Assembly (NCBI RefSeq): GCF_027570195.1
Contig: NZ_JAKMUZ010000021.1
Location: forward strand, 1-46,458
Direction: 5' to 3'
Origin: Corynebacterium yonathiae
GTDB taxonomy: Bacteria > Actinomycetota > Actinomycetes > Mycobacteriales > Mycobacteriaceae
DNA length: 46,458 nt
The notes under the pieces are model-generated. The model did not search any database and had not been told where the DNA came from. It saw nothing but the letters and a program-made list of their open reading frames with translations. This document shows positions 27,907-36,248 of this stretch, one piece after another. The stretch's first letter is position 1, and each line of letters begins with the position of its first letter. A program made the translations under genes and the position numbers.

Positions 27907-27912
27907 GCCTCC

Positions 27913-27918
27913 AAGATA
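27913..27918 (-). promoter_or_regulatory. Candidate -10 for leaderless DUF5926 gene
   Basis: TATCTT on the minus strand, six bases before the ATG at 27906. Confidence 0.4.
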
Positions 27919-27926
27919 CCTGCTTA

Positions 27927-28631
27927 CTAGAGCTCAATGGCATGCAGGGCCACTTCAGGCTGGTTGGTAGCGAGCATATCCACCCCGTTGGCCCACGCCC
28001 ACTTCATATCCTCTGGCTTATCTACGGTCCACAGGTAAGTAGGCAATCCCTGGGCGCCGATAATTGCCGGCTGTAGCTTCGCCCGCAGCAAGGATACGCC
28101 CAGGGCAGTGGGCTTAGACAACATCACATCGGGACGGTTAACGTGGCGCTCCCAATCGCGGCGGAGATAAACCCGGTCCATGTGCGGCGCCAAATTCTGC
28201 ATGCGGCGAATGGCGTGGTGGGAAAAAGAGATGACGTGGATCCGGGGATCGTCGAAAAGCCCTGCATATCGCAGGCGCAGAACCGTTTGCTCCTCCAGGA
28301 AGTCGCCTTGCCCGGAGGGGTGCTTGGTCTCGATGTATAGGTGGTGCGGTTTGCCCTCTAGTAGTTCCAAGAGTTCATCGAGAAGCATCATGCGTTGGCC
28401 CGAACCGATGTCCACGCCGCGCAATTCTTCCCAGTCCAGCTTGGAAATGCGGCCAGGACGCCCCGCAGTGCGGTCCAGCGTGGGATCGTGTTGGACCACT
28501 ACCTTTCCATCGCGCGTCAAGCGCACATCGCACTCGACGCCATGAATTGGCAAATCTAAAGCCTTCTCAAAAGCTAGAGGAGATAGCTCTGGATATTTTC
28601 CGGAGTATCCCCTGTGAGCGACAATCTTCAC
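27927..28631 (-). CDS. Glycerophosphodiester phosphodiesterase
   Basis: TIM-barrel enzyme that splits glycerophosphodiesters into glycerol-3-phosphate and an alcohol; the product can feed GlpD. The N-terminal AHRGYSGKYPELSPLAFEKA contains the first catalytic His, VECDVRLTRDGKVVVQHDPTLDRT holds the metal-binding Glu and Asp and the second His. At 234 residues and with no signal peptide it is a cytosolic UgpQ-like form. The GTG start shares its first base with the ldh stop (TAGTG), indicating translational coupling to lactate dehydrogenase. Confidence 0.93.
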   Translation of the reverse strand: MKIVAHRGYSGKYPELSPLAFEKALDLPIHGVECDVRLTRDGKVVVQHDPTLDRTAGRPGRISKLDWEELRGVDIGSGQRMMLLDELLELLEGKPHHLYIETKHPSGQGDFLEEQTVLRLRYAGLFDDPRIHVISFSHHAIRRMQNLAPHMDRVYLRRDWERHVNRPDVMLSKPTALGVSLLRAKLQPAIIGAQGLPTYLWTVDKPEDMKWAWANGVDMLATNQPEVALHAIEL

Positions 28632-29578
28632 TAGCCGAAGAACTCTTCCTTGATGTCATTCAGGGTCTTCGCAGAAGCATCGAAACGCTCCTTTTCGTGC
28701 TCATTGAGCTGCAGCTCAATCGCGCGCACGATGCCGGAGCGATTGATAATGGCAGCGGTGCCGATGTAGAGATCTTCTACGCCGTACTCGCCCTGCAGGT
28801 ACGCAGAAACTGGCAGAGCCACGTCCTGGTTCTGGATGACGGCGGCGGTAATGCGGGCCAAGCCCATACCGATGCCGAAGGAAGTGGAGCCCTTGGCGTC
28901 AATAATGGAGTAGGCGGCATCGCGGGTATCTTCGAAGATCTTCTCGATGCGCCCTGCATACTCCGGATCCGTATCCAGCTTCTTAGACAACGGAACACCG
29001 GCGATGTTGGCAGTAGAGACTGCGGGCAGCTCGGAATCGCCGTGCTCGCCCACAATGTAGGCGTGGACGGACTTCGGGGCAACGCCTTCCAGCTCACCTA
29101 GCATATAGCGGAAGCGTGCGGAGTCCAGTACGGTGCCGGAGCCGATGACGCGCTTGTGGTCCAGACCGGAGGCCTTCCATACGGCGTAGGTCAGGATGTC
29201 CACTGGGTTGGACGCGACAAGGAAGATGCCATCAAAGTCATTCGCCATGACATCGGCAACGATGCTGTTCATGATCTTGACATTCTTGCCTACCAAGTCC
29301 AAGCGGGTCTCGCCCGGCTTCTGTGCGGCACCGGCGCAGATGACGACCATATCGGCATCTGCACAATCGGCGTAGGTGCCCTTGGTCACGCGGGTACGGG
29401 TGGGAGCCCAAACAACACCATGGTTGAGGTCCATGACGTTTCCCTCTAGCTTCTTTTCATCGATGTCGATGATTGCCAAGTGGTCAACGATGCTTTGGTT
29501 GATGAGAGCGAAGGCGTAGGCGACTCCCACGTCGCCTGCGCCGATGAGAACTACTTTGTTTCCAACATGATTTGCCAT
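28631..29578 (-). CDS. ldh: L-lactate dehydrogenase
   Basis: NAD-dependent enzyme that interconverts pyruvate and L-lactate during oxygen limitation. The Rossmann motif [17 protein letters not shown], the [10 protein letters not shown] segment, and the catalytic [10 protein letters not shown] with the active-site His are present in a protein of 315 residues. I take the ATG at 29578, which gives the expected N-terminus [10 protein letters not shown]. First gene of a run with the GDPD. Confidence 0.95.
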   Translation of the reverse strand: MANHVGNKVVLIGAGDVGVAYAFALINQSIVDHLAIIDIDEKKLEGNVMDLNHGVVWAPTRTRVTKGTYADCADADMVVICAGAAQKPGETRLDLVGKNVKIMNSIVADVMANDFDGIFLVASNPVDILTYAVWKASGLDHKRVIGSGTVLDSARFRYMLGELEGVAPKSVHAYIVGEHGDSELPAVSTANIAGVPLSKKLDTDPEYAGRIEKIFEDTRDAAYSIIDAKGSTSFGIGMGLARITAAVIQNQDVALPVSAYLQGEYGVEDLYIGTAAIINRSGIVRAIELQLNEHEKERFDASAKTLNDIKEEFFG

Positions 29579-29665
29579 GACCCCATTGTGCAACTTTCTC
29601 GGAATTTTTGCACGGGCTTAATCTCACACTGAAATTCCCAACGAAATCTGGGACAATCAGGCATT

Positions 29666-31408
29666 ATGAAACGCGCTTTCCGCCGCGCTGCACTAATCGC
29701 TCTTGGCGTAGCCGCGGATCTCACGCCCATCGTCCGTATGACCAGCCGGCAAACTTTACCGCCCAATATGTCGGCTGGAATTTTGGGTGCCGAATTAGCC
29801 ACGTGGGCTGCCGTTTCCCCCTCCCTCCTCCCCCGTCCGTGGTGGGTGACCGCTGCCAACGTGGCAATTGGGCAAGGAATTGGGCATTTAGGGGCGGCTT
29901 CGACAAGCTTCTTCCTCAATAGCATTGGCAAACGCCCGCAGGACCGTCTCGGGCCGCAGCATCGGCAAATTTTGCACCTTGCTATCGGTGCCGGCACTGC
30001 GTTTAATGCTGTGCTTTCGCTGCGCAACCAGAAAAAGCAGGCGGAGTTGGTCAATAAACAGCTCGTGCGCGGGCCCGTCACGGCGGCAATCGGCTTGGCT
30101 GCTGGCACCGCAGGCTATGGCACACTACTGCTCATCGGGGAGGCCACCCAGTTGGCGGTTACTAAGCTCTCGCGCCAGCTGGGGCGCTGGGTACCGGCGC
30201 TTATCGCTTGGCCGGTGGTTACCGCGGGACTGAGCTTAACGGCCTTCGCACTTTCTGACCGCGTGGTTTTCCGGCGCTGGCTGCGCTCGCTATCACACCA
30301 AGCGCAGCGAATAAATAAGCAAATTTTCCCTGGCACCTCTATGCCGTGGGAGCCGGAACGTTCCGGTAGCCCGTGGTCACTCGAACCGTGGTCGGCCCTG
30401 GGACAACAGGGCCGTCGCTTCGTATCCAATGGCCCCCGCGCCCGCGATATCCGCACGGCGACAGGGAACGATGCCAAGGAGCCCATCCGCATCTACGCCG
30501 GCTACATCCCAGGCCGCTCCTTCCGGCAATCTGCGGAAAAAATTCGCGCCGAGCTCGAGCGCACTGGTGCACTGCGGCGAGAAACGATTGTTATCCAGAT
30601 GCCGGCCGGCTCGGGGTGGATCAATAACTGGGGCGCGAGCTCCTATGAGTTCTTAACGGGCGGTGATTGCGTCACCGTCACCATGCAGTATTCCTATCTA
30701 CCCTCGGTTTTTGCTTACCTCGTGGATAAAAACGCACCGAAGCAGGCGGCCCGCGAATTGATTCGGGTGGTTCAAGAAGAAATAGACAAACTGCCAGAAG
30801 AAAACCGCCCACGGCTCTATTTCGCAGGCGAATCTCTTGGCGCTTACGCCATTATGGATAACTACCATAATAAGGAGGACCTACTTTCTGAATGCAATGG
30901 TGCCGTCTTTTCTGGCCCTCCGCGTATGACGCACTTTACGCAACGTCTGCGCCGAGATATTGGCTCTTTGGAACGCCTGCCCGTTATCGACGGCGGCAAG
31001 CATGTCCGCTACGCAGCCGTCCCCAGCCACACCCTGCACGACGCCTTTGGCAACGACTACGCCCACACTTGGCGCCGGCCCCGCATGCTCATTGCCCAGC
31101 ATGCCTCCGACGCAATCGTGTGGTGGGATCTCAACCTTCTCGTGCGCAGGCCCACCTGGCTCCGTGAACCGCAGCCGGAAGCACTGCACGCGGATACTTT
31201 CCGGCAGCTGCACTGGGTACCTTTTATTACTTGGTGGCAAATTGGCTTGGACCAAATCAATTCCCTCAACGTCCCTGGCGGGCACGGACACAACTACTTT
31301 GAGGAAATGCTCTGGTACTGGGATGAGGTCTTAGGCTCCCAATCGCGCCAATCGCTTACGCCGAGGTTGGCCAAGAAGATCGCCCGCTTCATCCGGCGCG
31401 ACGCCTAG
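29666..31408 (+). CDS. Large membrane alpha/beta-hydrolase-family protein
   Basis: 580-residue actinobacterial protein. Residues 1-220 hold about four hydrophobic segments (including ELATWAAVSPSLLPRPWWV and PALIAWPVVTAGLSLTAFAL). The C-terminal domain contains YAGYIPGRSF, a QYSYLPSVFAYLVD region and the nucleophile elbow FAGESLGAYAIMDNY. This pairing fits the Abhydrolase_9 N- and C-terminal domain families. The substrate is unknown; a role in envelope lipids is only plausible. The stop overlaps that of msrA in CTAG. Confidence 0.88.
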   Translation: MKRAFRRAALIALGVAADLTPIVRMTSRQTLPPNMSAGILGAELATWAAVSPSLLPRPWWVTAANVAIGQGIGHLGAASTSFFLNSIGKRPQDRLGPQHRQILHLAIGAGTAFNAVLSLRNQKKQAELVNKQLVRGPVTAAIGLAAGTAGYGTLLLIGEATQLAVTKLSRQLGRWVPALIAWPVVTAGLSLTAFALSDRVVFRRWLRSLSHQAQRINKQIFPGTSMPWEPERSGSPWSLEPWSALGQQGRRFVSNGPRARDIRTATGNDAKEPIRIYAGYIPGRSFRQSAEKIRAELERTGALRRETIVIQMPAGSGWINNWGASSYEFLTGGDCVTVTMQYSYLPSVFAYLVDKNAPKQAARELIRVVQEEIDKLPEENRPRLYFAGESLGAYAIMDNYHNKEDLLSECNGAVFSGPPRMTHFTQRLRRDIGSLERLPVIDGGKHVRYAAVPSHTLHDAFGNDYAHTWRRPRMLIAQHASDAIVWWDLNLLVRRPTWLREPQPEALHADTFRQLHWVPFITWWQIGLDQINSLNVPGGHGHNYFEEMLWYWDEVLGSQSRQSLTPRLAKKIARFIRRDA

Positions 31409-32052
31409 TCGCACTTCACCCCGGTGCTGTGGTGTGGGCAGTATCCATTGGGCACCTTATGTAGATACTGCTGGTGCTCATCTTCAGCTAAGTAGTATTC
31501 CCCGGAATCGGTATCGGAAAGGAGCTTGACTTCCGTGGTGGTATCTCCAAATCCGAATTCCTTGAGCTTATCTGCATAGGAATCCACGATGCTCTGGATT
31601 TCTACACGCTCTTCCTCCGTGCGTGGGTAGAAGGCAGAGCGGTACTGCGTTCCCACATCGTTGCCCTGACGGAAGCCCTGGGTAGGATCGTGCGCTTCTA
31701 GGGCCTGCACCACGAGATCACGCAGGCTGACGCGTTGCGGATCATAGACCACCTCTACCACCTCGGCATGGTTGGTCAACCCACGGCATACCTCGTAATA
31801 GGTGGGATTCGGCGTGGTACCGCCCGCATAGCCCACCGAGGTCGATTCCACTCCTTCTGTTTCCCAAAACATTTTCTCCGCGCCCCAGAAACATCCCAGC
31901 GCGATAAGAATGGAACGCTGTCCGTCTTTCCACGGGCCGGTAATCGGCGTTCCTAAAACAGCATGCGGCGCAGGGTTCAGGATCGGCTTGGCTCGACCCG
32001 GCAGGGCCTCGTCTGCGGCGACTAGTTTGGGCTCCGGCTTAAACATCCACAT
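31405..32052 (-). CDS. msrA: Peptide-methionine (S)-S-oxide reductase
   Basis: Repairs oxidised methionine using thioredoxin. The catalytic Cys54 is in ALGCFWGAEKMFW, followed by VGYAGGTTPNPTYYEVC and NHAEVVEVVYDP. A C-terminal Cys pair in CPHHSTGVKC may supply resolving thiols. The 215-residue length and all motifs are standard. The ATG at 32052 lies about nine bases after GGAAGGAG. Divergent from sodA with 164 bases between, a pairing consistent with oxidative defence. Confidence 0.95.
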   Translation of the reverse strand: MWMFKPEPKLVAADEALPGRAKPILNPAPHAVLGTPITGPWKDGQRSILIALGCFWGAEKMFWETEGVESTSVGYAGGTTPNPTYYEVCRGLTNHAEVVEVVYDPQRVSLRDLVVQALEAHDPTQGFRQGNDVGTQYRSAFYPRTEEERVEIQSIVDSYADKLKEFGFGDTTTEVKLLSDTDSGEYYLAEDEHQQYLHKVPNGYCPHHSTGVKCD

Positions 32053-32216
32053 GAGGTATAGCTCCTTCCTTATTCCTTCTTCCCAACGTTGTACTGCGGA
32101 AAGCTATTCCGTAGCCAGTTAATATTCGCGCGAGTTCCACATTTCGAATTAATCATGGCGAAATCTTTCAACCGTGCCTATCATCGGGACACGTACCCGA
32201 AGAAAGGATTTAACAA
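32053..32216. promoter_or_regulatory. Divergent msrA / sodA promoter region
   Basis: Holds a small stem (CGGAA-AGCTA-TTCCG around 32096-32111) and a TATCAT at 32179-32184 that could be the sodA -10, giving a leader of roughly 30 bases. sodA has AGAAAGGA eight bases before its ATG. Confidence 0.4.
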
Positions 32217-32819
32217 ATGGCTGTTTACGAACTTCCTGACCTCCCATACGCATTCGACGCACTGGAGCCACACATCTCCGCAGAGATCATGGAGCTCCAC
32301 CACGATAAGCACCACGCAACCTACGTTGCTGGCGCTAACGCTGCACTCGAGGCGCTCGAGGAAGAGCGCAACGGCGAGGCTAACCCAGATCGCATCCGCG
32401 CCCTGTCCAAGAACTTGGCATTTAACCTGGGTGGCCACACCAACCACTCCATCTTCTGGAAGAACCTGTCCCCGAATGGTGGTGGCGAGCCAACCGGCGA
32501 GCTGGCAGAGGCCATCAACCGTGACTTCGGTTCCTTTGAGAAGTTCAAGGCTCACTTCTCCGCTGCTGCTACCTCCCTGCAGGGCTCCGGCTGGGCAGTT
32601 CTGGGCTACGACCACATTGCTGGCCGCCTAATCATCGAGCAGCTGACTGACCAGCAGGGTAATACCTCCATCAACTTCACCCCGCTGCTGATGCTGGATA
32701 TGTGGGAGCACGCTTTCTACCTGCAGTACAAGAACGTTAAGGCCGACTATGTTAAGGCCGTATGGAACGTCTTCAACTGGGATGACGTTGCTGAGCGCTT
32801 CGCTGCAGCCACCAAGTAA
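32217..32819 (+). CDS. sodA: Superoxide dismutase (Mn/Fe)
   Basis: Dismutates superoxide to oxygen and hydrogen peroxide. The metal ligands are His in [13 protein letters not shown], His in [10 protein letters not shown], and Asp and His in [14 protein letters not shown]. At 200 residues it has the usual length. The sequence is typical of the corynebacterial manganese enzyme, though metal use is not proven by sequence. It has a strong ribosome binding site and ends in an intrinsic terminator. Confidence 0.97.
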   Translation: MAVYELPDLPYAFDALEPHISAEIMELHHDKHHATYVAGANAALEALEEERNGEANPDRIRALSKNLAFNLGGHTNHSIFWKNLSPNGGGEPTGELAEAINRDFGSFEKFKAHFSAAATSLQGSGWAVLGYDHIAGRLIIEQLTDQQGNTSINFTPLLMLDMWEHAFYLQYKNVKADYVKAVWNVFNWDDVAERFAAATK

Positions 32820-32837
32820 CCCCTTTTAGTTACTCGG

Positions 32838-32862
32838 GCCGCCCCCTCTGGGGCGGCTTTTT
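32838..32862 (+). terminator. Intrinsic terminator of sodA
   Basis: Eight-base-pair GC stem (GCCGCCCC/GGGGCGGC) with a four-base loop and a run of five T. It ends one base before the stop codon of the LysR gene on the opposite strand. Confidence 0.92.
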
Positions 32863-33717
32863 CTATGCCCGGATAAACTCTCGGAATTGTTGCACCGGAG
32901 GCGCATCGTCCCCGGCGCGCCACACCAATCCGAGTTCGCGGTACGCGGGCGGCGTGAGGGGAATCAAGCTTCCCACCTGTAGATAAGGATCATCGAGCGG
33001 CAATAGCGCCACCCCCAACCCTGCTGCTACCAACCCCGCGACGGTGGTAAGCTCCATCGATTCAAAGACCAGATGAGGGGTGAAACCGGCGTCTTCTGCG
33101 AGGACATCGAGAAGCATGCGCGTGCCATAGCCAGGGAGCATGCCGATGAATGGCTCCGCGGCGAATTCCGCTAGGTCAGCCTCTCTCTGGTTCGCTGCCC
33201 AGTGGCCTTCCGGTACCGCAAGACCTAGGCGCTGGATTTTTATCTGGTGCCAGCCCAATGCCGCATCAGGCCGTGGGCCCACGAGGGCCAGGTCGGACTC
33301 GCCATTTTCTACCCTGCTCACCAGCTCTTTGGCAGCTCCTTGGTGCAGGCGAATATCCACGTGCGGGTGCTGCGCGCGGTAGCTTTTGAGTAGGTCCGGA
33401 ACTAACCAGGTACCTAACGAGTGCATGAAATCTAAGCGCACGGTGCCGTGTTCTGGATCCATGAGACGGGCTACATCGTCCCGCCCAACGTGGTAGGCCC
33501 GGAGCATTTTCCGCCCAGCCGCAGCAAAGGCCCTGCCGCGCGAGTTTACGTGCAAGCTGCGCCCAGTGCGCTCGAAAAGGCGGGCGCCAAGGCTGGCCTC
33601 TACGCGCTGTACGCGGCGGGTTAACGCTGATTGAGAAATTCCCAGAACATCGGCCGCGGCGCCAACTCGACCGTGTTCCACCACCGCGAGGAAGCCGCGG
33701 ACATCCTCCACATTCAT
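32863..33717 (-). CDS. LysR-family transcriptional regulator
   Basis: 284-residue regulator with an N-terminal winged helix (VEHGRVGAAADVLGISQSALTRRVQRVE, then GARLFERTGRSL) and a periplasmic-binding-like effector domain. I used the ATG at 33717, preceded by GGAG at a good distance. It is divergent from a transporter gene, and LysR proteins commonly regulate such a neighbour; the inducer cannot be inferred. Confidence 0.92.
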   Translation of the reverse strand: MNVEDVRGFLAVVEHGRVGAAADVLGISQSALTRRVQRVEASLGARLFERTGRSLHVNSRGRAFAAAGRKMLRAYHVGRDDVARLMDPEHGTVRLDFMHSLGTWLVPDLLKSYRAQHPHVDIRLHQGAAKELVSRVENGESDLALVGPRPDAALGWHQIKIQRLGLAVPEGHWAANQREADLAEFAAEPFIGMLPGYGTRMLLDVLAEDAGFTPHLVFESMELTTVAGLVAAGLGVALLPLDDPYLQVGSLIPLTPPAYRELGLVWRAGDDAPPVQQFREFIRA

Positions 33718-33787
33718 GCATACTCCGCATCGATTATCGCAATTCCCCACATTTTACACATGCAGCGCAGCGGGGCAGGCTGAAAGC
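33718..33787. promoter_or_regulatory. LysR / MFS divergent spacer
   Basis: 70-base spacer with short AT-rich dyads (for example ATTATCGCAAT around 33735-33745) that could be part of a LysR T-N11-A site. No clear operator is proven. Confidence 0.35.
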
Positions 33788-34939
33788 ATGACTCGAACGC
33801 GGCGCGCTATGGTAGCCATGCTCCTTGTAGGCTTGGCCATTTTCTCCAGCCTCTATTCCACCCAGGCTATCCTCCCCACGCTGGTAGAAAACATGGGCCT
33901 GTCCTCCACCGAAGCTGCCCTGACCGTATCGGCCGCCACGGGGGCGCTAGCCCTGTGTGTGGTGCCCGCTTCCATCCTCTCCGAGCGTTTCGGACGCGGA
34001 CGCATCCTCCTCATTTCGGCCGTTGCCGCGACCAGTGTCGGACTCGTGGTACCGATCGCCCACCAGGGGTGGCAGCTGATCCTGCTGCGCGGCCTCCAAG
34101 GCGCGCTCCTTTCCGGAGCCCCTGCTACCGCGATGGCATGGCTTGCTGAAGAGCTCGACGATCAAGCCCTGCCGCGGGCCATGGGTCTCTACATTGCTGG
34201 CACCTCCATCGGCGGCCTTACCGGGCGCCTCATCCCTACCGGACTGGTGGAGGTTTCCACGTGGCGTTGGGCACTTTTCGGCTCGGCGCTGGTCTCACTG
34301 ACCTTTGCTCTCACGTCCTGGCTTCTGCTTCCCGCACAACGCAATTTCCGCCCAAAGCCCATCCGTCTCAAAAACGAAAGCCGCGCGCTTTTTGGCCACT
34401 GGGCTAACCGGGATTTGGCACTACTCTTTCTCACCGCATTCCTGTCGATGGGCACTTTTGTCTCCATGTATAACTTCCTCACCTTTCGGCTCATCGATGA
34501 TTTCGGATTGGCTCCTTCACTCGCCGGCTTGGCCTTCCTGTTCTACCTCTCCGGCACCTGGTCCTCGGCACGAGCCGGATCACTAGTGGCGCGGATCGGC
34601 CATGGGAAAACCCTCTGTGCTTCGGCCGCGCTTTTCGCTCTAGGTATCGCGCTCTGCGCCGGTAACCTGCCGCTAACACTTCTGGGCATGATCGCCTTTA
34701 CCGTAGGGTTTTTCGCAGTACACTCCACTGCCTCCGGGTGGGTGGGACAGATTGCCACACACGATCGCGCGGAAGCCTCCTCTATGTATGTTTTCTGCTA
34801 CTACTTTGGATCTTCCGTGGTGGGCGCGTGTGCCGGGCTGCTTTTCGACGCCCTTTCTTGGCCTCTCTTCATTGCCTTCTTCACCGCCGTAGCCCTCGCC
34901 CTTACGGCGCTGACTTGGACCACGATTAAAACCGACTAA
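33788..34939 (+). CDS. MFS transporter
   Basis: Major facilitator of 383 residues with about twelve hydrophobic segments. The loop 2-3 motif reads ILSERFGRGRILL, typical of the drug and metabolite exporter branches, and RGLQGALLSGAPATAMAWLAEE forms segments 4-5. It is most like YnfM-type exporters that sit beside a LysR gene. Substrate unknown. The start ATG at 33788 follows GAAAG. Its stop codon lies within a hairpin shared with the next gene. Confidence 0.9.
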   Translation: MTRTRRAMVAMLLVGLAIFSSLYSTQAILPTLVENMGLSSTEAALTVSAATGALALCVVPASILSERFGRGRILLISAVAATSVGLVVPIAHQGWQLILLRGLQGALLSGAPATAMAWLAEELDDQALPRAMGLYIAGTSIGGLTGRLIPTGLVEVSTWRWALFGSALVSLTFALTSWLLLPAQRNFRPKPIRLKNESRALFGHWANRDLALLFLTAFLSMGTFVSMYNFLTFRLIDDFGLAPSLAGLAFLFYLSGTWSSARAGSLVARIGHGKTLCASAALFALGIALCAGNLPLTLLGMIAFTVGFFAVHSTASGWVGQIATHDRAEASSMYVFCYYFGSSVVGACAGLLFDALSWPLFIAFFTAVALALTALTWTTIKTD

Positions 34940-34949
34940 ACTCGGTTTT
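34928..34949 (+). promoter_or_regulatory. Hairpin with a -10-like loop between MFS gene and membrane protein gene
   Basis: Perfect eight-base arms AAAACCGA and TCGGTTTT around the loop CTAAAC; it spans the MFS stop codon and ends in TTTT directly before the next ATG. The hexamer TAAACT, in and next to the loop, lies seven bases before the ATG at 34950, which fits a leaderless promoter. The same sequence may work as a weak terminator. Confidence 0.5.
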
Positions 34950-36248
34950 ATGCCTGATAATAAATGGTCAGCGCGGACATGGCACCGCAAAGCCTCCCGT
35001 CCCGTATCCCTATGGATGATGATCTTCATCCTCGTGGGGGCAACACATACCTTGGTGCCGAATTATCGGTGGGTGCTCATCCACCTATTCACTCTCGGAC
35101 TGGTAAGCAATAGCATCATCGTCTGGTCGCAGCACCTGACGGAAAAGTTCACCCAACAGCGCCTCCCCGATTCCACCCGGCCCACCCAATTGGCCCGTAT
35201 TTATGGACTCAACGCCGGAATAATCATCGCATTGGTTGGCCAAATCCTCCTGGAATATTGGTCCCAGCACTGGATCGTCACCCAAGTGGGCGCCACCCTC
35301 ATTGCCCTTATGGTGTTCTGGCATGCGGTGTCACTTTTCCAGCAATGGCGCGGCGCCAAAGAAAAGCGTTTTCGTCCCGTGGTGGGCGCGTATGTCCTTT
35401 CCGCCCTCTGTCTGCCGGTAGGCGCCATTTTCGGCGGGTTGCTGGCCGTCTATCCCGGACACCCCACGTTGCTGCTCGCCCATATTGCTGCCAATATCGG
35501 CGGATTCATCGGCTTGGCCGCAGCCGGCTCTCTCACCATCCTTTTCCCGTCTATCTGGCGCACCCAGGGCATTAATCGCCACATGCGATCCTCCTTTGTG
35601 CTGCTCGCCGTCGGCGTGGCCGCCACCATCGTTGGCGCCTTCCTCGACTTTCCTCAGTTGGGCCTAATCGTCTACTGCTGCGGTTGGACGCTGAGCCTGC
35701 AGCAATGGCTCTCCAACGTACTGACAGTGGTGAAGGAACCGCGTGATCGCATCACGTTCGCCTCGGTCTCCGTTCTCATGGCCTCGTTGTGGCTGGTGCT
35801 GTCTCTGGTGTACTACACCGTGCAGCACTTCTTTATCACTGAGCCAGCGCTGCCTACACTCGCCTTGCTGGTGGGATTTGCCGGGCAACTCCTCATCGGG
35901 GTCATGAGCTACCTCTTGCCCACCACCATGGGTGGCGGCCCCGCCGCCGTCCGAGCGGGCCTGCAGCAGCTCGACAAACTCGGCCTCCTGCGCGCTACCT
36001 TTGTCAACGGCGGGCTACTCATTTGGATCGGCACCGACATTTCCCTGCTCAAGGTGGTCGCCTCCCTCCTGTGCATCGTGTCTCTGGCGGTCTACCCCGT
36101 GCTCATCGCCCGAGCGGTCAAGGCCCAAAAGCAGGTTTTGATGAAGAAGGCAGAAGGCCCGGAGCCTAAGCCGGGGCCTGAATGGAACCAGATTTATGCG
36201 GGCGTAGCGATCCTCGCGGTCATCTACGCCTTATTTACAGCGCTGTAG
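34950..36248 (+). CDS. Multi-spanning membrane protein resembling the N-terminal module of actinobacterial copper oxidases / NnrS-like proteins
   Basis: 432 residues with about twelve hydrophobic segments. Conserved-looking His residues lie in or near membrane segments: GATHTLVPNYRW, LIHLFTLGLVSNSIIVWSQHLTEKF, FWHAVSLFQQW, LLAHIAANIGGFIGLAAAGSL and VQHFFITE. This pattern is what I recall from the membrane domain that precedes the cupredoxin domains of some actinobacterial multicopper oxidases and nitrite reductases, and from NnrS-type heme or copper proteins. Here it stands alone with no cupredoxin part. A role in metal or heme transfer is inference only. It overlaps the convergent nuclease gene by 14 bases. 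Confidence 0.7.
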   Translation: MPDNKWSARTWHRKASRPVSLWMMIFILVGATHTLVPNYRWVLIHLFTLGLVSNSIIVWSQHLTEKFTQQRLPDSTRPTQLARIYGLNAGIIIALVGQILLEYWSQHWIVTQVGATLIALMVFWHAVSLFQQWRGAKEKRFRPVVGAYVLSALCLPVGAIFGGLLAVYPGHPTLLLAHIAANIGGFIGLAAAGSLTILFPSIWRTQGINRHMRSSFVLLAVGVAATIVGAFLDFPQLGLIVYCCGWTLSLQQWLSNVLTVVKEPRDRITFASVSVLMASLWLVLSLVYYTVQHFFITEPALPTLALLVGFAGQLLIGVMSYLLPTTMGGGPAAVRAGLQQLDKLGLLRATFVNGGLLIWIGTDISLLKVVASLLCIVSLAVYPVLIARAVKAQKQVLMKKAEGPEPKPGPEWNQIYAGVAILAVIYALFTAL

